Part shown: positions 23,823 to 31,931 of the stretch, one piece after another
How the letters are laid out: each line of letters opens with the position of its first letter
Position numbering within the stretch: position 1 is the stretch's first letter
Source: Desulfoferula sp040751985
GTDB taxonomy: Bacteria > Desulfobacterota > Desulfarculia > Desulfarculales > Desulfarculaceae
Assembly: GCA_040751985.1 (NCBI GenBank)
Contig: JBFMFU010000081.1
Coordinates: 62,001 to 126,000 of the forward strand
DNA length: 64,000 bases
Direction: 5' to 3'
Made by a program: the position numbers and the translations under genes
The notes under the pieces: model-generated
Database searches by the model: none
Told to the model about the DNA's origin: nothing
The model's input: the letters and a program-made list of their open reading frames with translations, nothing else

Positions 23823-25175
23823 ATGAAGCGCAACATTTTCCGCGAGTACGACATCCGCGGCATCGTGGATGTGGAGATCAGCGACCAGGACGTGGTGACC
23901 CTGGGTAAGGCCATCGGCACCTACCTGGCCCAGCACGGCGTGGAACGCGTCACCCTGGGCCGCGACTGCCGCCTGAGCGCGGACCATTACCGCGACCTGC
24001 TAACCGAGGGCCTGCTCTCCACCGGCCGGCGCATCCTGGACGTGGGCGTGGTGACCACGCCCATGCTCTACTTCTCGGTGTTCAACTTCGAGGCCCAGGG
24101 CGGGGTGATGATCACCGCCTCGCACAACCCAGGCAACTACAACGGCTTCAAGGTCATGGTGGGCAAGAGCACCATCTACGGCGAGGAGATCCAAAAGCTC
24201 TACGACCTCAGCCAGGCCGGCGGCTTTGCATCCGGCCGGGGCAGCCGCGAAGAGGTGGACGTTGTGACCCCCTACAGCGACTACGTGGCCGGCCACATCA
24301 ACATCGCCCGGCCCCTGCGAGTGGCCGTGGACGCGGGCAACGGCACCGGCGGACCGGTGGCGGTGCCGCTAATGAAGCGCCTGGGCATCGAGGTGACGCC
24401 CCTGTATTGCGAGATGGACGGCACCTTCCCCAACCACGAGCCCGACCCCACGGTGATGGAGAACCTCACTGACCTCATCGCCGCGGTCAAGGACAAGGGC
24501 CTGCAGGCCGGCATCGCCTACGACGGCGACTGCGACCGGGTGGGCGTGGTGGACGAGAAGGGCCAGCCCATCTACGGCGACATGCTGCTGGCCATCTTCG
24601 CGCGCAGCATCCTCAAAGAGAACCCCGGCGCCCTGTTCATCGGCGAGGTCAAGTGCTCCCAGAACCTCTACGACGACGTGAAGAAGCGCGGCGGCCGCAT
24701 CCTGATGTGGCGCACCGGCCATAGCCTGATCAAGCAGAAGATGGCCGAGACCGGCGCCCTCTTGGCCGGCGAGATGAGCGGGCACATGTTCTTCAAGCAC
24801 CGCTGGTTCGGCTTCGACGACGGCATCTACGCCAGCCTGCGCTTCCTGGAGCTGCTGGCGGCCACGGACCAGCCCCTGTCCACCTGGCTGGCGGACATGC
24901 CGCCGGTGGTGAGCACCCCCGAGATACGGGTGGAGTGCCCGGACGAGATCAAGTTCAAGGTGGTGGCGGCGGTGCAGAAGGACCTGGGCGGCCGCTACGA
25001 GGTGATTGACGTGGACGGGGCCCGGGTGAACTTCCCGGACGGTTGGGGTCTGGTCCGGGCCAGCAACACCCAACCCGCCCTGGTTTTGCGCTTCGAGGCG
25101 CAAAGCGGTAATCGCCTACAAGAAATTCGTGATTTGGTGGAAGGGGCGGTGGAAAAGGCCAAGCGAAGCCTCTAA
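23823..25175 (+). CDS. algC: Phosphomannomutase/phosphoglucomutase
   Basis: The protein has 450 residues and begins MKRNIFREYDIRGIVDVEI. The phosphoserine loop is TASHNPGNYNGFK (about residue 99-111), the metal loop DGDCDRVGVVDE (about 236-247), the sugar-binding loop GEMSGHMFF (about 316-324), and the phosphate loop RASNTQPALVLRFEA near the C-terminus. These are the four active-site loops of the AlgC/ManB family. It converts mannose-6-phosphate to mannose-1-phosphate and often also the glucose forms. It is followed by a clear terminator. Confidence 0.95.
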   Translation: MKRNIFREYDIRGIVDVEISDQDVVTLGKAIGTYLAQHGVERVTLGRDCRLSADHYRDLLTEGLLSTGRRILDVGVVTTPMLYFSVFNFEAQGGVMITASHNPGNYNGFKVMVGKSTIYGEEIQKLYDLSQAGGFASGRGSREEVDVVTPYSDYVAGHINIARPLRVAVDAGNGTGGPVAVPLMKRLGIEVTPLYCEMDGTFPNHEPDPTVMENLTDLIAAVKDKGLQAGIAYDGDCDRVGVVDEKGQPIYGDMLLAIFARSILKENPGALFIGEVKCSQNLYDDVKKRGGRILMWRTGHSLIKQKMAETGALLAGEMSGHMFFKHRWFGFDDGIYASLRFLELLAATDQPLSTWLADMPPVVSTPEIRVECPDEIKFKVVAAVQKDLGGRYEVIDVDGARVNFPDGWGLVRASNTQPALVLRFEAQSGNRLQEIRDLVEGAVEKAKRSL

Positions 25176-25197
25176 ACCGCCCTCCGGCAAAACGCGG

Positions 25198-25233
25198 CCA
25201 CCCTCCCCAGAGCCGGGGAGGGTGGATTATTTT
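25198..25233 (+). terminator. Rho-independent terminator of the GDP-mannose operon
   Basis: CCACCCTCCCC (25198-25208) and GGGGAGGGTGG (25215-25225) form a perfect 11-pair stem with a six-base loop, followed by ATTATTTT. It ends the plus-strand unit finishing with algC. Confidence 0.88.
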
Positions 25234-25260
25234 GTGGTCATTTTTTTGGGGCCGCAATAT

Positions 25261-25602
25261 CTAGCGGTCGTACTCCAGACGCACCTGATCACCGAAGTTC
25301 CGCTCCAGTGCGCGCTCCAGGGAGAGCATCTGTTCGGGCCCCTCGCACTCCACCACCAGCTCCCGGTCATCGAGCAATTTCAGGCGCCCGTGGCGGCCGA
25401 ACACCTCCCCTAACCGCTCTACGTCCACGGTCACCCATCCCTTCATTTTAGACAATAATTCTAGCCCCTTAAATGGCCTTTCGATGACCAGGTTCACTTC
25501 TCTTTTTTGACCGTCCCAGCCTATGAGCGCCGGCCGCAGCAGCACCGGGCTGACCGGGTCGTGCATGGCGGCGCAGGTCAACCAAACGCGAGCGCGGACC
25601 AT
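25261..25602 (-). CDS. Small conserved protein of unknown function
   Basis: The protein has 113 residues from the ATG at 25602, which has an AAGGGAG site. It begins MVRARVWLTCAAMHDPVSPV and continues with alternating beta-like stretches (KREVNLVIERPFKGLELL, WVTVDVERLGEVFGRHGRLK). No family was recognised. It lacks signal peptide, membrane segments and Cys motifs. It has its own promoter, divergent from the exosortase EPS operon with about 175 bases between the start codons, so a regulatory link is possible but unsupported beyond position. Confidence 0.7.
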   Translation of the reverse strand: MVRARVWLTCAAMHDPVSPVLLRPALIGWDGQKREVNLVIERPFKGLELLSKMKGWVTVDVERLGEVFGRHGRLKLLDDRELVVECEGPEQMLSLERALERNFGDQVRLEYDR

Positions 25603-25636
25603 AGTTTCTCCCTTGAAAAATGCCCCTTTTATATTC

Positions 25637-25665
25637 AATATACGGGTCAGGACCAGGGCGGTCAA
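25637..25665 (-). promoter_or_regulatory. Sigma70-type promoter of the 113-residue protein gene
   Basis: On the minus strand TTGACC (25665-25660) and TATATT (25642-25637) are 17 bases apart. The start codon is 34 bases beyond the -10 box. It points away from the EPS promoter at 25692-25721. Confidence 0.72.
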
Positions 25666-25691
25666 CCAGCAGAAACAAGACACTTTAATAC

Positions 25692-25721
25692 TTGAAAAGT
25701 GGCGGCTTTTTCGTGTATAAG
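25692..25721 (+). promoter_or_regulatory. Sigma70-type promoter of the exosortase EPS operon
   Basis: TTGAAA (25692-25697) and TATAAG (25716-25721) are 18 bases apart within an AT-rich patch. The start codon of the export protein is 57 bases beyond the -10 box, leaving a short leader that contains the hairpin at 25743-25766. Confidence 0.65.
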
Positions 25722-25742
25722 GGGATGAGTGAAACTATTGAA

Positions 25743-25766
25743 GCCGAACCTCCGCAACGGTTCGGC
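25743..25766 (+). promoter_or_regulatory. Leader hairpin before the EPS export gene
   Basis: GCCGAACC (25743-25750) pairs perfectly with GGTTCGGC (25759-25766) around the loop TCCGCAAC. The GGGTAGGT ribosome binding site follows at once. There is no U-run, so it is not a terminator. It does not match a riboswitch class that I know. It may affect translation or mRNA stability. Confidence 0.5.
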
Positions 25767-25778
25767 GGGTAGGTTTCG

Positions 25779-26495
25779 ATGCGCAAAAGCACTAGAGTCC
25801 GCAGGAGATTAGTTTTTTGGGGCGCGGCGCTGGGCGCCTTTTTGTTATTAATGCCCGGCTTCGGGCAGGCGGATGAGGCCAAGAAGGCTCCGGCTACGCC
25901 GGCGGCCAAGGCCACGGCCAAGCAGAAGCCGGCGGTCCCCATGCGCGACGCCAAGGCCCCCACCATGCCCACGCCCGAAGCCGGCGGACAGGCGGCGGCC
26001 AAGCAGACCCCGATATACATCATCGGGCCCGGAGACCGCCTGGAGGTCGTAGTCTGGCGCGAGCAGGACCTGACCCGCCGCGGGGTCCTGGTGCGTCCGG
26101 ACGGACGCATCTCCATGCCCCTGATCGACGACATCATGGCCGCCGGCCTCACCCCCATGCAGCTCAAGTACCGCCTCACCAAGGTGCTGAGCCACTTCAT
26201 CGAGGCTCCCCAGGTCTACGTGATCTTGGACAAGGTGGTCTACGACGAAGTCAGCGTGTTGGGCAACGTGGTGCGGCCGGGCAACTACGTCATGGAAAAG
26301 CCCACCGACGTGCTGCAGGGCCTGGCCATGGCCGGCGGCTTCAACGAGTGGGCGGACAAGGACTCGGTGACCATCCTGCGGGGCATCGGCCCCAACCGCA
26401 AGATTCTGCCCTTCATCTACAAGGAAGTGGTGGAGGGGGAGAAACTCATCCAAAACGTGATCCTCAAGCCCGGCGACATCATCATCGTTCCCTGA
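25779..26495 (+). CDS. Polysaccharide export protein (Wza/GfcE-like, exosortase-associated)
   Basis: The protein has 238 residues with an N-terminal signal-like hydrophobic stretch (about residues 10-28) and no clear lipobox Cys. After an Ala/Lys-rich linker comes the Poly_export domain, YIIGPGDRLEVVVWREQDLT (about 77-96) through VRPDGRISMPLIDD and the conserved MQLKYRLTKVL. An SLBB-type domain follows (VSVLGNVVRPGNYVM, ILKPGDIIIVP). Members form the outer-membrane export channel or its periplasmic collar. It is the first gene after the promoter. Confidence 0.92.
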   Translation: MRKSTRVRRRLVFWGAALGAFLLLMPGFGQADEAKKAPATPAAKATAKQKPAVPMRDAKAPTMPTPEAGGQAAAKQTPIYIIGPGDRLEVVVWREQDLTRRGVLVRPDGRISMPLIDDIMAAGLTPMQLKYRLTKVLSHFIEAPQVYVILDKVVYDEVSVLGNVVRPGNYVMEKPTDVLQGLAMAGGFNEWADKDSVTILRGIGPNRKILPFIYKEVVEGEKLIQNVILKPGDIIIVP

Positions 26496-26537
26496 GGCAG
26501 ACCGGCAACTTTAAACCGGAGCCCAAGGCCTGAGCCA

Positions 26538-27902
26538 ATGGCGCAACCAAGCAATGGACCGCAACCGCGAATAAAATCCGGGGTGTTGGCGGCGCTGGCG
26601 GCGTCCGTTCTGCTCTGGGTCCTGTCCTGTCTGCTGGGTCTGAGCAGCGCCACGCCGGCCCAGGCCGGGGTGATTACGCCCTACATCTCCGCCAGCGTGG
26701 GCTACACCGACAACGTGCGCTTCAGCCGCGTGGCGCATTCCGACGGCTTTTTCCGGGTCACGCCCGGCGTGCGCGTGCACGCGGGCCAAAAGCCCCACGA
26801 GTTGGACGCCTTCGCCGATGTTTCCTTCATCCAGTACTTCCGCCTGACCGATCTGAGCAATTTCGACGGCGGCAACCTGGGGGTCAACTACACCTACACC
26901 CCCTCGCCCCGCTTTCAGTTCTACGCCCGGGCTCGCGGTACCTCCTCCTACGACCAGACCGAACTGAGCGACCAGGGCTCCCTGATAACCGTGGGTTCGG
27001 GCCAGGGCCGCACCGACCGCATCGGCATCACCCTGGGGTCCAAATACCGCTACGGCCCCTTTGACAGCGTCGAGGTCGGCGTCGGCGCCTCGCGCACCAC
27101 CAATACCGATCCCACCCAGGAAGACTCCACCTATGAGGAGGCCTACCTCATCTGGACCCAGCGGGTGGCGGTCGTTTACGAAACCATCGTGCGGCTGCAC
27201 TTCGACCACACCACCTACGACGTTACGCCCACCACGGACACGGGCCGGGCGGAGTTCGAGCTGGGCCGCTACTTAGGCCCCACCCGCCGCGGTTTCGTGT
27301 CTCTGGCCTTTAATGTCTCCCGGGCTCAGAGCGACGACTCCAACCTGACCAGCGGACGCGACTACGAAATCGTCACCGTGACCGTGGGCTTCTCCCACCG
27401 GGTGACGCCCCGCTTCAAGTGGGAGGGCTCGGTAGGCTGGGCCCAGGTGTACGGCAACAGCACCTACAACGACGCGGCCAACAACGGCTTCCCAGTGTTC
27501 GACTTCCGGGCCTCTTACAAAGGGCCCACCTGGGACGCCATGGCCTACACCCGGGCCGACCTGAGCGAATTCGACTCCCTGGGCGACAACAGCGGCCTGA
27601 CGGTCAACCACCGGGTCGGATTCAACTTCCGCTACCGCTTCACCCCGCACTGGAGCGCCTACGCCAACGCCGAGTATGCGCTCAACAATTATCAAGAGAA
27701 TCCGGCCATCACCCAGACCTCCCAGCGCGGCCGGGTGCACAACTACCTGATCGATGCGGGGATTAGTTGGCAGATTGCAAGAAATTGGAGATTAAGCTTA
27801 GACTATCATCATGTTACCCGCGATGCTGAAGAAACCGATGACGATAGATCGGAAAACAGGGTAATGTTAACATTATATACAGAGTATCCCTACCGGTGGT
27901 GA
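26538..27902 (+). CDS. Outer-membrane beta-barrel protein (exosortase EPS system-associated)
   Basis: The protein has 454 residues with a signal peptide (about 1-42, ending TPAQAGV). The rest alternates amphipathic strands (YISASVGYTDNVRFSR, KYRYGPFDSVEVGVGASR, VGFNFRYRFTPHWSAYANAE) and ends in the aromatic residue Trp (EYPYRW), as outer-membrane proteins do. It resembles the PEP-CTERM-system outer-membrane proteins found between export and chain-length genes, possibly a secretion pore. The last 130 bases are markedly AT-rich with codons such as AGA, TTA and ATA, unlike the rest of the gene. Confidence 0.88.
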   Translation: MAQPSNGPQPRIKSGVLAALAASVLLWVLSCLLGLSSATPAQAGVITPYISASVGYTDNVRFSRVAHSDGFFRVTPGVRVHAGQKPHELDAFADVSFIQYFRLTDLSNFDGGNLGVNYTYTPSPRFQFYARARGTSSYDQTELSDQGSLITVGSGQGRTDRIGITLGSKYRYGPFDSVEVGVGASRTTNTDPTQEDSTYEEAYLIWTQRVAVVYETIVRLHFDHTTYDVTPTTDTGRAEFELGRYLGPTRRGFVSLAFNVSRAQSDDSNLTSGRDYEIVTVTVGFSHRVTPRFKWEGSVGWAQVYGNSTYNDAANNGFPVFDFRASYKGPTWDAMAYTRADLSEFDSLGDNSGLTVNHRVGFNFRYRFTPHWSAYANAEYALNNYQENPAITQTSQRGRVHNYLIDAGISWQIARNWRLSLDYHHVTRDAEETDDDRSENRVMLTLYTEYPYRW

Positions 27903-27906
27903 GGTC

Positions 27907-29562
27907 ATGGAAACCACAGGCATAGATATCAAAGCGTATCTCTTTCTGCTACAAAGGCGTTGGAGCATCGTCATACCGGTGTTCCTGGCCGTGCTGGCCG
28001 CGGGCGTGGCCTACTGTCTTTTCTGGCCGCCCATTTACGAGGCCTCCTGTCTGGTGGTGGTGCAGCCCCAGAAGGTGCCCGGTGAGATCATAAAGCCCAC
28101 CGTGACCACCAAGATCGAGGAGCGACTGCAGATCATCACCCAGCAGGTGCTCTCGCGCACCCGGCTCACGGAGATTATCGAGCGTTTCGATCTTTACCCC
28201 AAGATGCGGGGCAAGACCACGCCCGATGACCTGGCCGAGCGCATGCGCAAGGACATCACCATAAAAATCAGCCGCAAGAACTACTTCACCATCTCCTTCT
28301 TGTACCCCGATCCCCAGACCGTGGCCGCGGTGACCAACGCCCTGGCCGCCTTCTACGTGGACAGCAACCTGCGCCTGCGCGAGCAGGACGCCGTGGGCAC
28401 CGCCCGCTTCCTGGAGCGCGAGCTGCAGCGCATGCGCGCCCAGCTGACCGACTGGGAGAACAAGATCGCCAACTTCAAGACCCAGCACCTCCAGGAACTC
28501 CCCGAGAGCCGGGCCTACAACATCAAGATTATGGACCAGTTGCGGCAGGAAAAGATGTTCATGGACTCCAAACGCCGCAGCCTGCGCTATTACGTGCAGG
28601 GCTATGAGCGCGACATGCGCCAGATAGCCCAGTTCATCGAGCAGATGAACCTGCGGCGCAAGGAGCTGGCCCGCCGGGGCGGCAGCGCCTCGGGCGGCGG
28701 CGCCGCCGAGGGGGAAACGGACCCCGAGGCCATCAAGGCCAAGATCGAAAAACTGCGAGTCTTCTACACCGACGACCATCCCGACATTCAGCGGGAGCTG
28801 CGCCACCTGCGCAAGGCCGAGGCCATGGCCCGATTCCTGAAAAACAAGAAGGCCGCCGAGGTGGCTGCCGAGGCCAAGGCCAAGGGCATCTCCCCGGAGC
28901 AGGCCCAGGCCATGGCCGTGGACAAGCAGCTTGAAAAGCAGATGATGTCCATCGAGACCATCAAAAAGCGCATCGCCCAGCTCAACGAGCAGATCGCCAT
29001 CAACGAAAGGGACATGGCCAAGGTCGACCAGCAGCTGACCGAGGTGCAGAAGCGCATCGACAACGCGCCCATGGTGGGCGAGAAGCTCACCGAGCTCACC
29101 CGTGGCTACGACGAACTCAACAACGCCCAGCAGCAGCTCTACAAGAAGTGGCTGGAAGCCAAGATGTCGGCCAACATGGAGCGCACCCAGCGGGGCGAAC
29201 AGTTTGAGGTGGTGGACCCGGCCCAGGTGCCCGACACCCCCTTCCGGCCCAAGATTCAGCGCGCCATCCCGCTTTCGGTGGGCATCGCCCTGGCCCTGGC
29301 GGTGGGCATCGTCTTCGGCCTGAACTACATCGACATCTCCTTCACCTCCGTGGGTCAGTTGGAGCGCCTGTCCTCCCTGCCGGTGCTGGTGGTCATGCCG
29401 CCCCTGTACACCTACGAGGAGAAGAGCCGCATCCGCTGGCGCAACGGGCTACTGGGAGCCATCTTCGGACTCATTTTCTTGTTCCTGCTGGGCCTGATCG
29501 GCATCCTGGTCACCGGCCGCGGTCCGGCGCTGAAGAGAATGCTGCTGGGGCTGTTCACTTAA
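27907..29562 (+). CDS. Chain-length determinant protein (Wzz/GumC-like)
   Basis: The protein has 551 residues. It has an N-terminal membrane helix (about residues 17-38) and a Wzz domain. Long coiled coils occupy about 160-420 (RFLERELQRMRAQLTDWENK, IKAKIEKLRVFYTDDHPDIQ). A second membrane helix follows near 455-475 after the Pro-rich VPDTPFRPKIQRAIPL, with a further C-terminal helix near 515-540. There is no fused kinase domain; a separate kinase-like gene lies downstream. It sets EPS chain length with the polymerase. Only four bases separate it from each neighbour. Confidence 0.93.
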   Translation: METTGIDIKAYLFLLQRRWSIVIPVFLAVLAAGVAYCLFWPPIYEASCLVVVQPQKVPGEIIKPTVTTKIEERLQIITQQVLSRTRLTEIIERFDLYPKMRGKTTPDDLAERMRKDITIKISRKNYFTISFLYPDPQTVAAVTNALAAFYVDSNLRLREQDAVGTARFLERELQRMRAQLTDWENKIANFKTQHLQELPESRAYNIKIMDQLRQEKMFMDSKRRSLRYYVQGYERDMRQIAQFIEQMNLRRKELARRGGSASGGGAAEGETDPEAIKAKIEKLRVFYTDDHPDIQRELRHLRKAEAMARFLKNKKAAEVAAEAKAKGISPEQAQAMAVDKQLEKQMMSIETIKKRIAQLNEQIAINERDMAKVDQQLTEVQKRIDNAPMVGEKLTELTRGYDELNNAQQQLYKKWLEAKMSANMERTQRGEQFEVVDPAQVPDTPFRPKIQRAIPLSVGIALALAVGIVFGLNYIDISFTSVGQLERLSSLPVLVVMPPLYTYEEKSRIRWRNGLLGAIFGLIFLFLLGLIGILVTGRGPALKRMLLGLFT

Positions 29563-29566
29563 TACG

Positions 29567-31024
29567 ATGTACACCGACTTCTTCCATTTCAAGGAAAAGC
29601 CCTTCGCCCTGGAGCCCAGTGCGCGCTTCATAATGCTGGGCAAGGACCACCGCGAAGCCCTGGCCACCATGGTCTATGCCATAGACGAGCAGGAGGGCTA
29701 CGCCCTGCTGCTGGGCCAGCCGGGGGTGGGCAAGACCACCCTGATCATCGCCCTGCTCAAGGAGCTGGGCGACCGGGTGATACCGGCGGTGGTCACCAAC
29801 CCGCGGGTGGCGGCCCTGGACTTCATGAACATGATGGCCCTGGAGCTGGGCCTGCCCGGCCCCTACCAGACCAAGGGCCAGTTCCTGGTGGCTCTCACCG
29901 ACCTGATCAAGCGCAGCCGCCGCGAAGGCAAGGTGGTGCTGCTGGTGATCGACGAGGCCCACAGCCTGCCGCCGGACATGGTGGAGGAGCTGAGGCTGTT
30001 GGGCAACCTGGACGACTCCACCCCCCGGGTGCTGAACATCTTCCTGGTGGGCCAGCCCGAGCTGGTCAAACTGCTCAAAAGCTCCAACGCGGTCTCTCTG
30101 CTGCAGCGCCTGCGGCGCTACCACGTGCTGCGGCCCCTGAGCCAGGAGGAGACCAAGGCCTACGTGCGCCACCGCCTGCGGGTGGCCGGCGGCGACCCGG
30201 GCACCTTCGACGACCAGGCCCTGGAGGGGGTGTACCGCCTGTCCCGGGGCATCCCGCGCCTGATCAACTCGGTCTGCGACGACGCCCTGCTTTTGGCCTT
30301 CACCCGCGAGCAGCTCAAGGTGGACCTGGCCCTGGTCATGGCCGGGGCCAAGGACGACCCCACTCTGCGCTGGACCTTCGGCGAGCCGGACGCCCTGGGC
30401 CTGAGCCAGCCCCAGCCGGCCGCTGCCAACCCCCTGGCCACGCCGGCAGCGCCGGCCGCCGCCTATGCCGCCCCTGCGACCACTTGGACGCCGCCGCCGG
30501 CCCCGCCCATTGCTCCGGCGGTTCCGCCCCCGGCCCGGCCGCCGGCACCTGCGGCGGCGCGGTACCAGGCGCCGCCGCCCCCGGCCATGACCCAGGCCAA
30601 GCCCAGCCGGGCCGAGCGCCGCGCCGAACGCCGGGCTCAGGCCTACGCCGAAAAGGCCCGCCGCAAGGCCGAAAAGAGCAAACCCAAGCCGCGCAAGGCC
30701 GCGCCGCCGCCCCCAGCGGCTGCGGCGCCCATAGCCCCTGGCGCGCCGCGTCCGCCCAAGAAGGGCAACCTGTGGAAAAAGCTGGTGGCGCTAGTGCTGG
30801 CCGTGGCGGTGATCTGGGGGATTTACGTTTTCTACAAAACCGTGGGCAAGAAAATAGCGGTTCGTCTGGGGCTTCTGAAGCCGGCCATATTGATGCCGGC
30901 GGAGATATCCCCTGCCCTGACCCGAAAGCCGGCCAAGGCACAGGAGCAAGGCCCTCCGGACTGGGGCCCGCTCCTGCGCGCCAAGACCGGCCCCACGCCG
31001 GCTGCTGGAGGTAATCATGGTTAA
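29567..31024 (+). CDS. Exosortase-system-associated AAA ATPase (ExeA/GspA-like)
   Basis: The protein has 485 residues. It begins MYTDFFHFKEKPFALEPSA, typical of the ExeA-like ATPases found in exosortase loci. Walker A is LLGQPGVGKTTLIIAL (about residues 47-62), Walker B VVLLVIDEAHSLPPD, and a sensor region follows in RVLNIFLVGQPEL. After residue 280 the chain is Pro/Ala-rich, then a basic Lys/Arg-rich stretch, then one membrane helix (about 405-425). It may energise assembly or export of the polymer. The stop overlaps the next start by eight bases. Confidence 0.92.
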   Translation: MYTDFFHFKEKPFALEPSARFIMLGKDHREALATMVYAIDEQEGYALLLGQPGVGKTTLIIALLKELGDRVIPAVVTNPRVAALDFMNMMALELGLPGPYQTKGQFLVALTDLIKRSRREGKVVLLVIDEAHSLPPDMVEELRLLGNLDDSTPRVLNIFLVGQPELVKLLKSSNAVSLLQRLRRYHVLRPLSQEETKAYVRHRLRVAGGDPGTFDDQALEGVYRLSRGIPRLINSVCDDALLLAFTREQLKVDLALVMAGAKDDPTLRWTFGEPDALGLSQPQPAAANPLATPAAPAAAYAAPATTWTPPPAPPIAPAVPPPARPPAPAAARYQAPPPPAMTQAKPSRAERRAERRAQAYAEKARRKAEKSKPKPRKAAPPPPAAAAPIAPGAPRPPKKGNLWKKLVALVLAVAVIWGIYVFYKTVGKKIAVRLGLLKPAILMPAEISPALTRKPAKAQEQGPPDWGPLLRAKTGPTPAAGGNHG

Positions 31025-31931
31025 GATGAGCGACGTTCTGCAGCGGAGGGGGCGCTCCCTGCAGGAAACGCAGTTGCCGCCCGGCCAGCCCGGCCAAGCG
31101 GCCTATCAGGCACCGGCCCCGGAGGCCGCGCCGCCTCCGCCGCCGCCACCCCAGGCGCAGCCGGCCCCCTACCAGGCTCCGCCAATGCGGCAGGGCGCCT
31201 ATGTGCCGCCGCCGGCGCCTTTCTCGGTGTCGCCCTACGCCGCCTACGAGGAAGAACGCCTGGTCAGCCTGTATCAGCCGGGCAGCCCGGAGGCCAAGCG
31301 TATCGACATCCTGCGCTCTCAGCTGCTCTACCCGTTCCACGGCGAGCCGCCGCGCACCATCATGATCGCCAGCGCCACCGCCGGCGAGGGCCGCAGCCTG
31401 TTGACCACCAACCTGGCCATCTCCTTCGCCCGCGGCCTGCAGCAATACGTGCTGATCATGGACTGCCACCTGGGCCATCCCGTGATCCATGAGCTATTAG
31501 GCGTGCCCCTGGTGCCGGGCCTTGCGGACTTCCTGGAGCGGGGCGCGGCGGTGCCGGACATCATCCACTGGTCCAAGGTGGAAAAGCTAGCCGTCATCCC
31601 GGCCGGCAGCCCCTCGGTCCGCTCGGCCGAGATCCTGGCCACCGACCGCATGGCCGGGCTCATCCGGGAGCTGCGCGAGAGGTACGCCGACCGCTACATC
31701 CTGCTGGACACCCCGCCGGTGCAGGCGCAGGACGACCCCGCCGTGCTGGCGCGCATGGTGGAGGGAATCATCTTTGTGGTGCTGGGCGGGGTCACCGACC
31801 GCGAGCTGGTGCTGCGGGCTCTGCACTCGATGCCCGAGGAAAAGATGGTCGGCGTGGTTCTTAACGACAAGAAAACCGTGGTGGTGGATGCCCCCAGTTT
31901 GGCGAGCTTGCAAGCTAAGACCGAGGTCTAA
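31017..31931 (+). CDS. CpsD/CapB-like tyrosine kinase homologue with degenerate ATP site
   Basis: The protein has 304 residues; a GGAGGT site four bases upstream sets the start at 31017. After a Pro/Gln-rich region of about 75 residues comes the BY-kinase fold. Walker A reads SATAGEGRSLLTTNLA, with Arg in place of the invariant Lys of GEGK(S/T). Walker A' reads LIMDCHLGHPVIHELLG, lacking the usual Asp-x-Asp. Walker B is ILLDTPPVQAQDDP. The C-terminus (SLASLQAKTEV) has no Tyr cluster. It is probably a partner or regulator of the chain-length protein without normal kinase activity, which is an inference. Confidence 0.88.
   Translation: MVKMSDVLQRRGRSLQETQLPPGQPGQAAYQAPAPEAAPPPPPPPQAQPAPYQAPPMRQGAYVPPPAPFSVSPYAAYEEERLVSLYQPGSPEAKRIDILRSQLLYPFHGEPPRTIMIASATAGEGRSLLTTNLAISFARGLQQYVLIMDCHLGHPVIHELLGVPLVPGLADFLERGAAVPDIIHWSKVEKLAVIPAGSPSVRSAEILATDRMAGLIRELRERYADRYILLDTPPVQAQDDPAVLARMVEGIIFVVLGGVTDRELVLRALHSMPEEKMVGVVLNDKKTVVVDAPSLASLQAKTEV

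Noticed and set aside
25743..25766. c-di-GMP riboswitch in the EPS leader
   Set aside because: There is only one short hairpin, without the GEMM core sequences.
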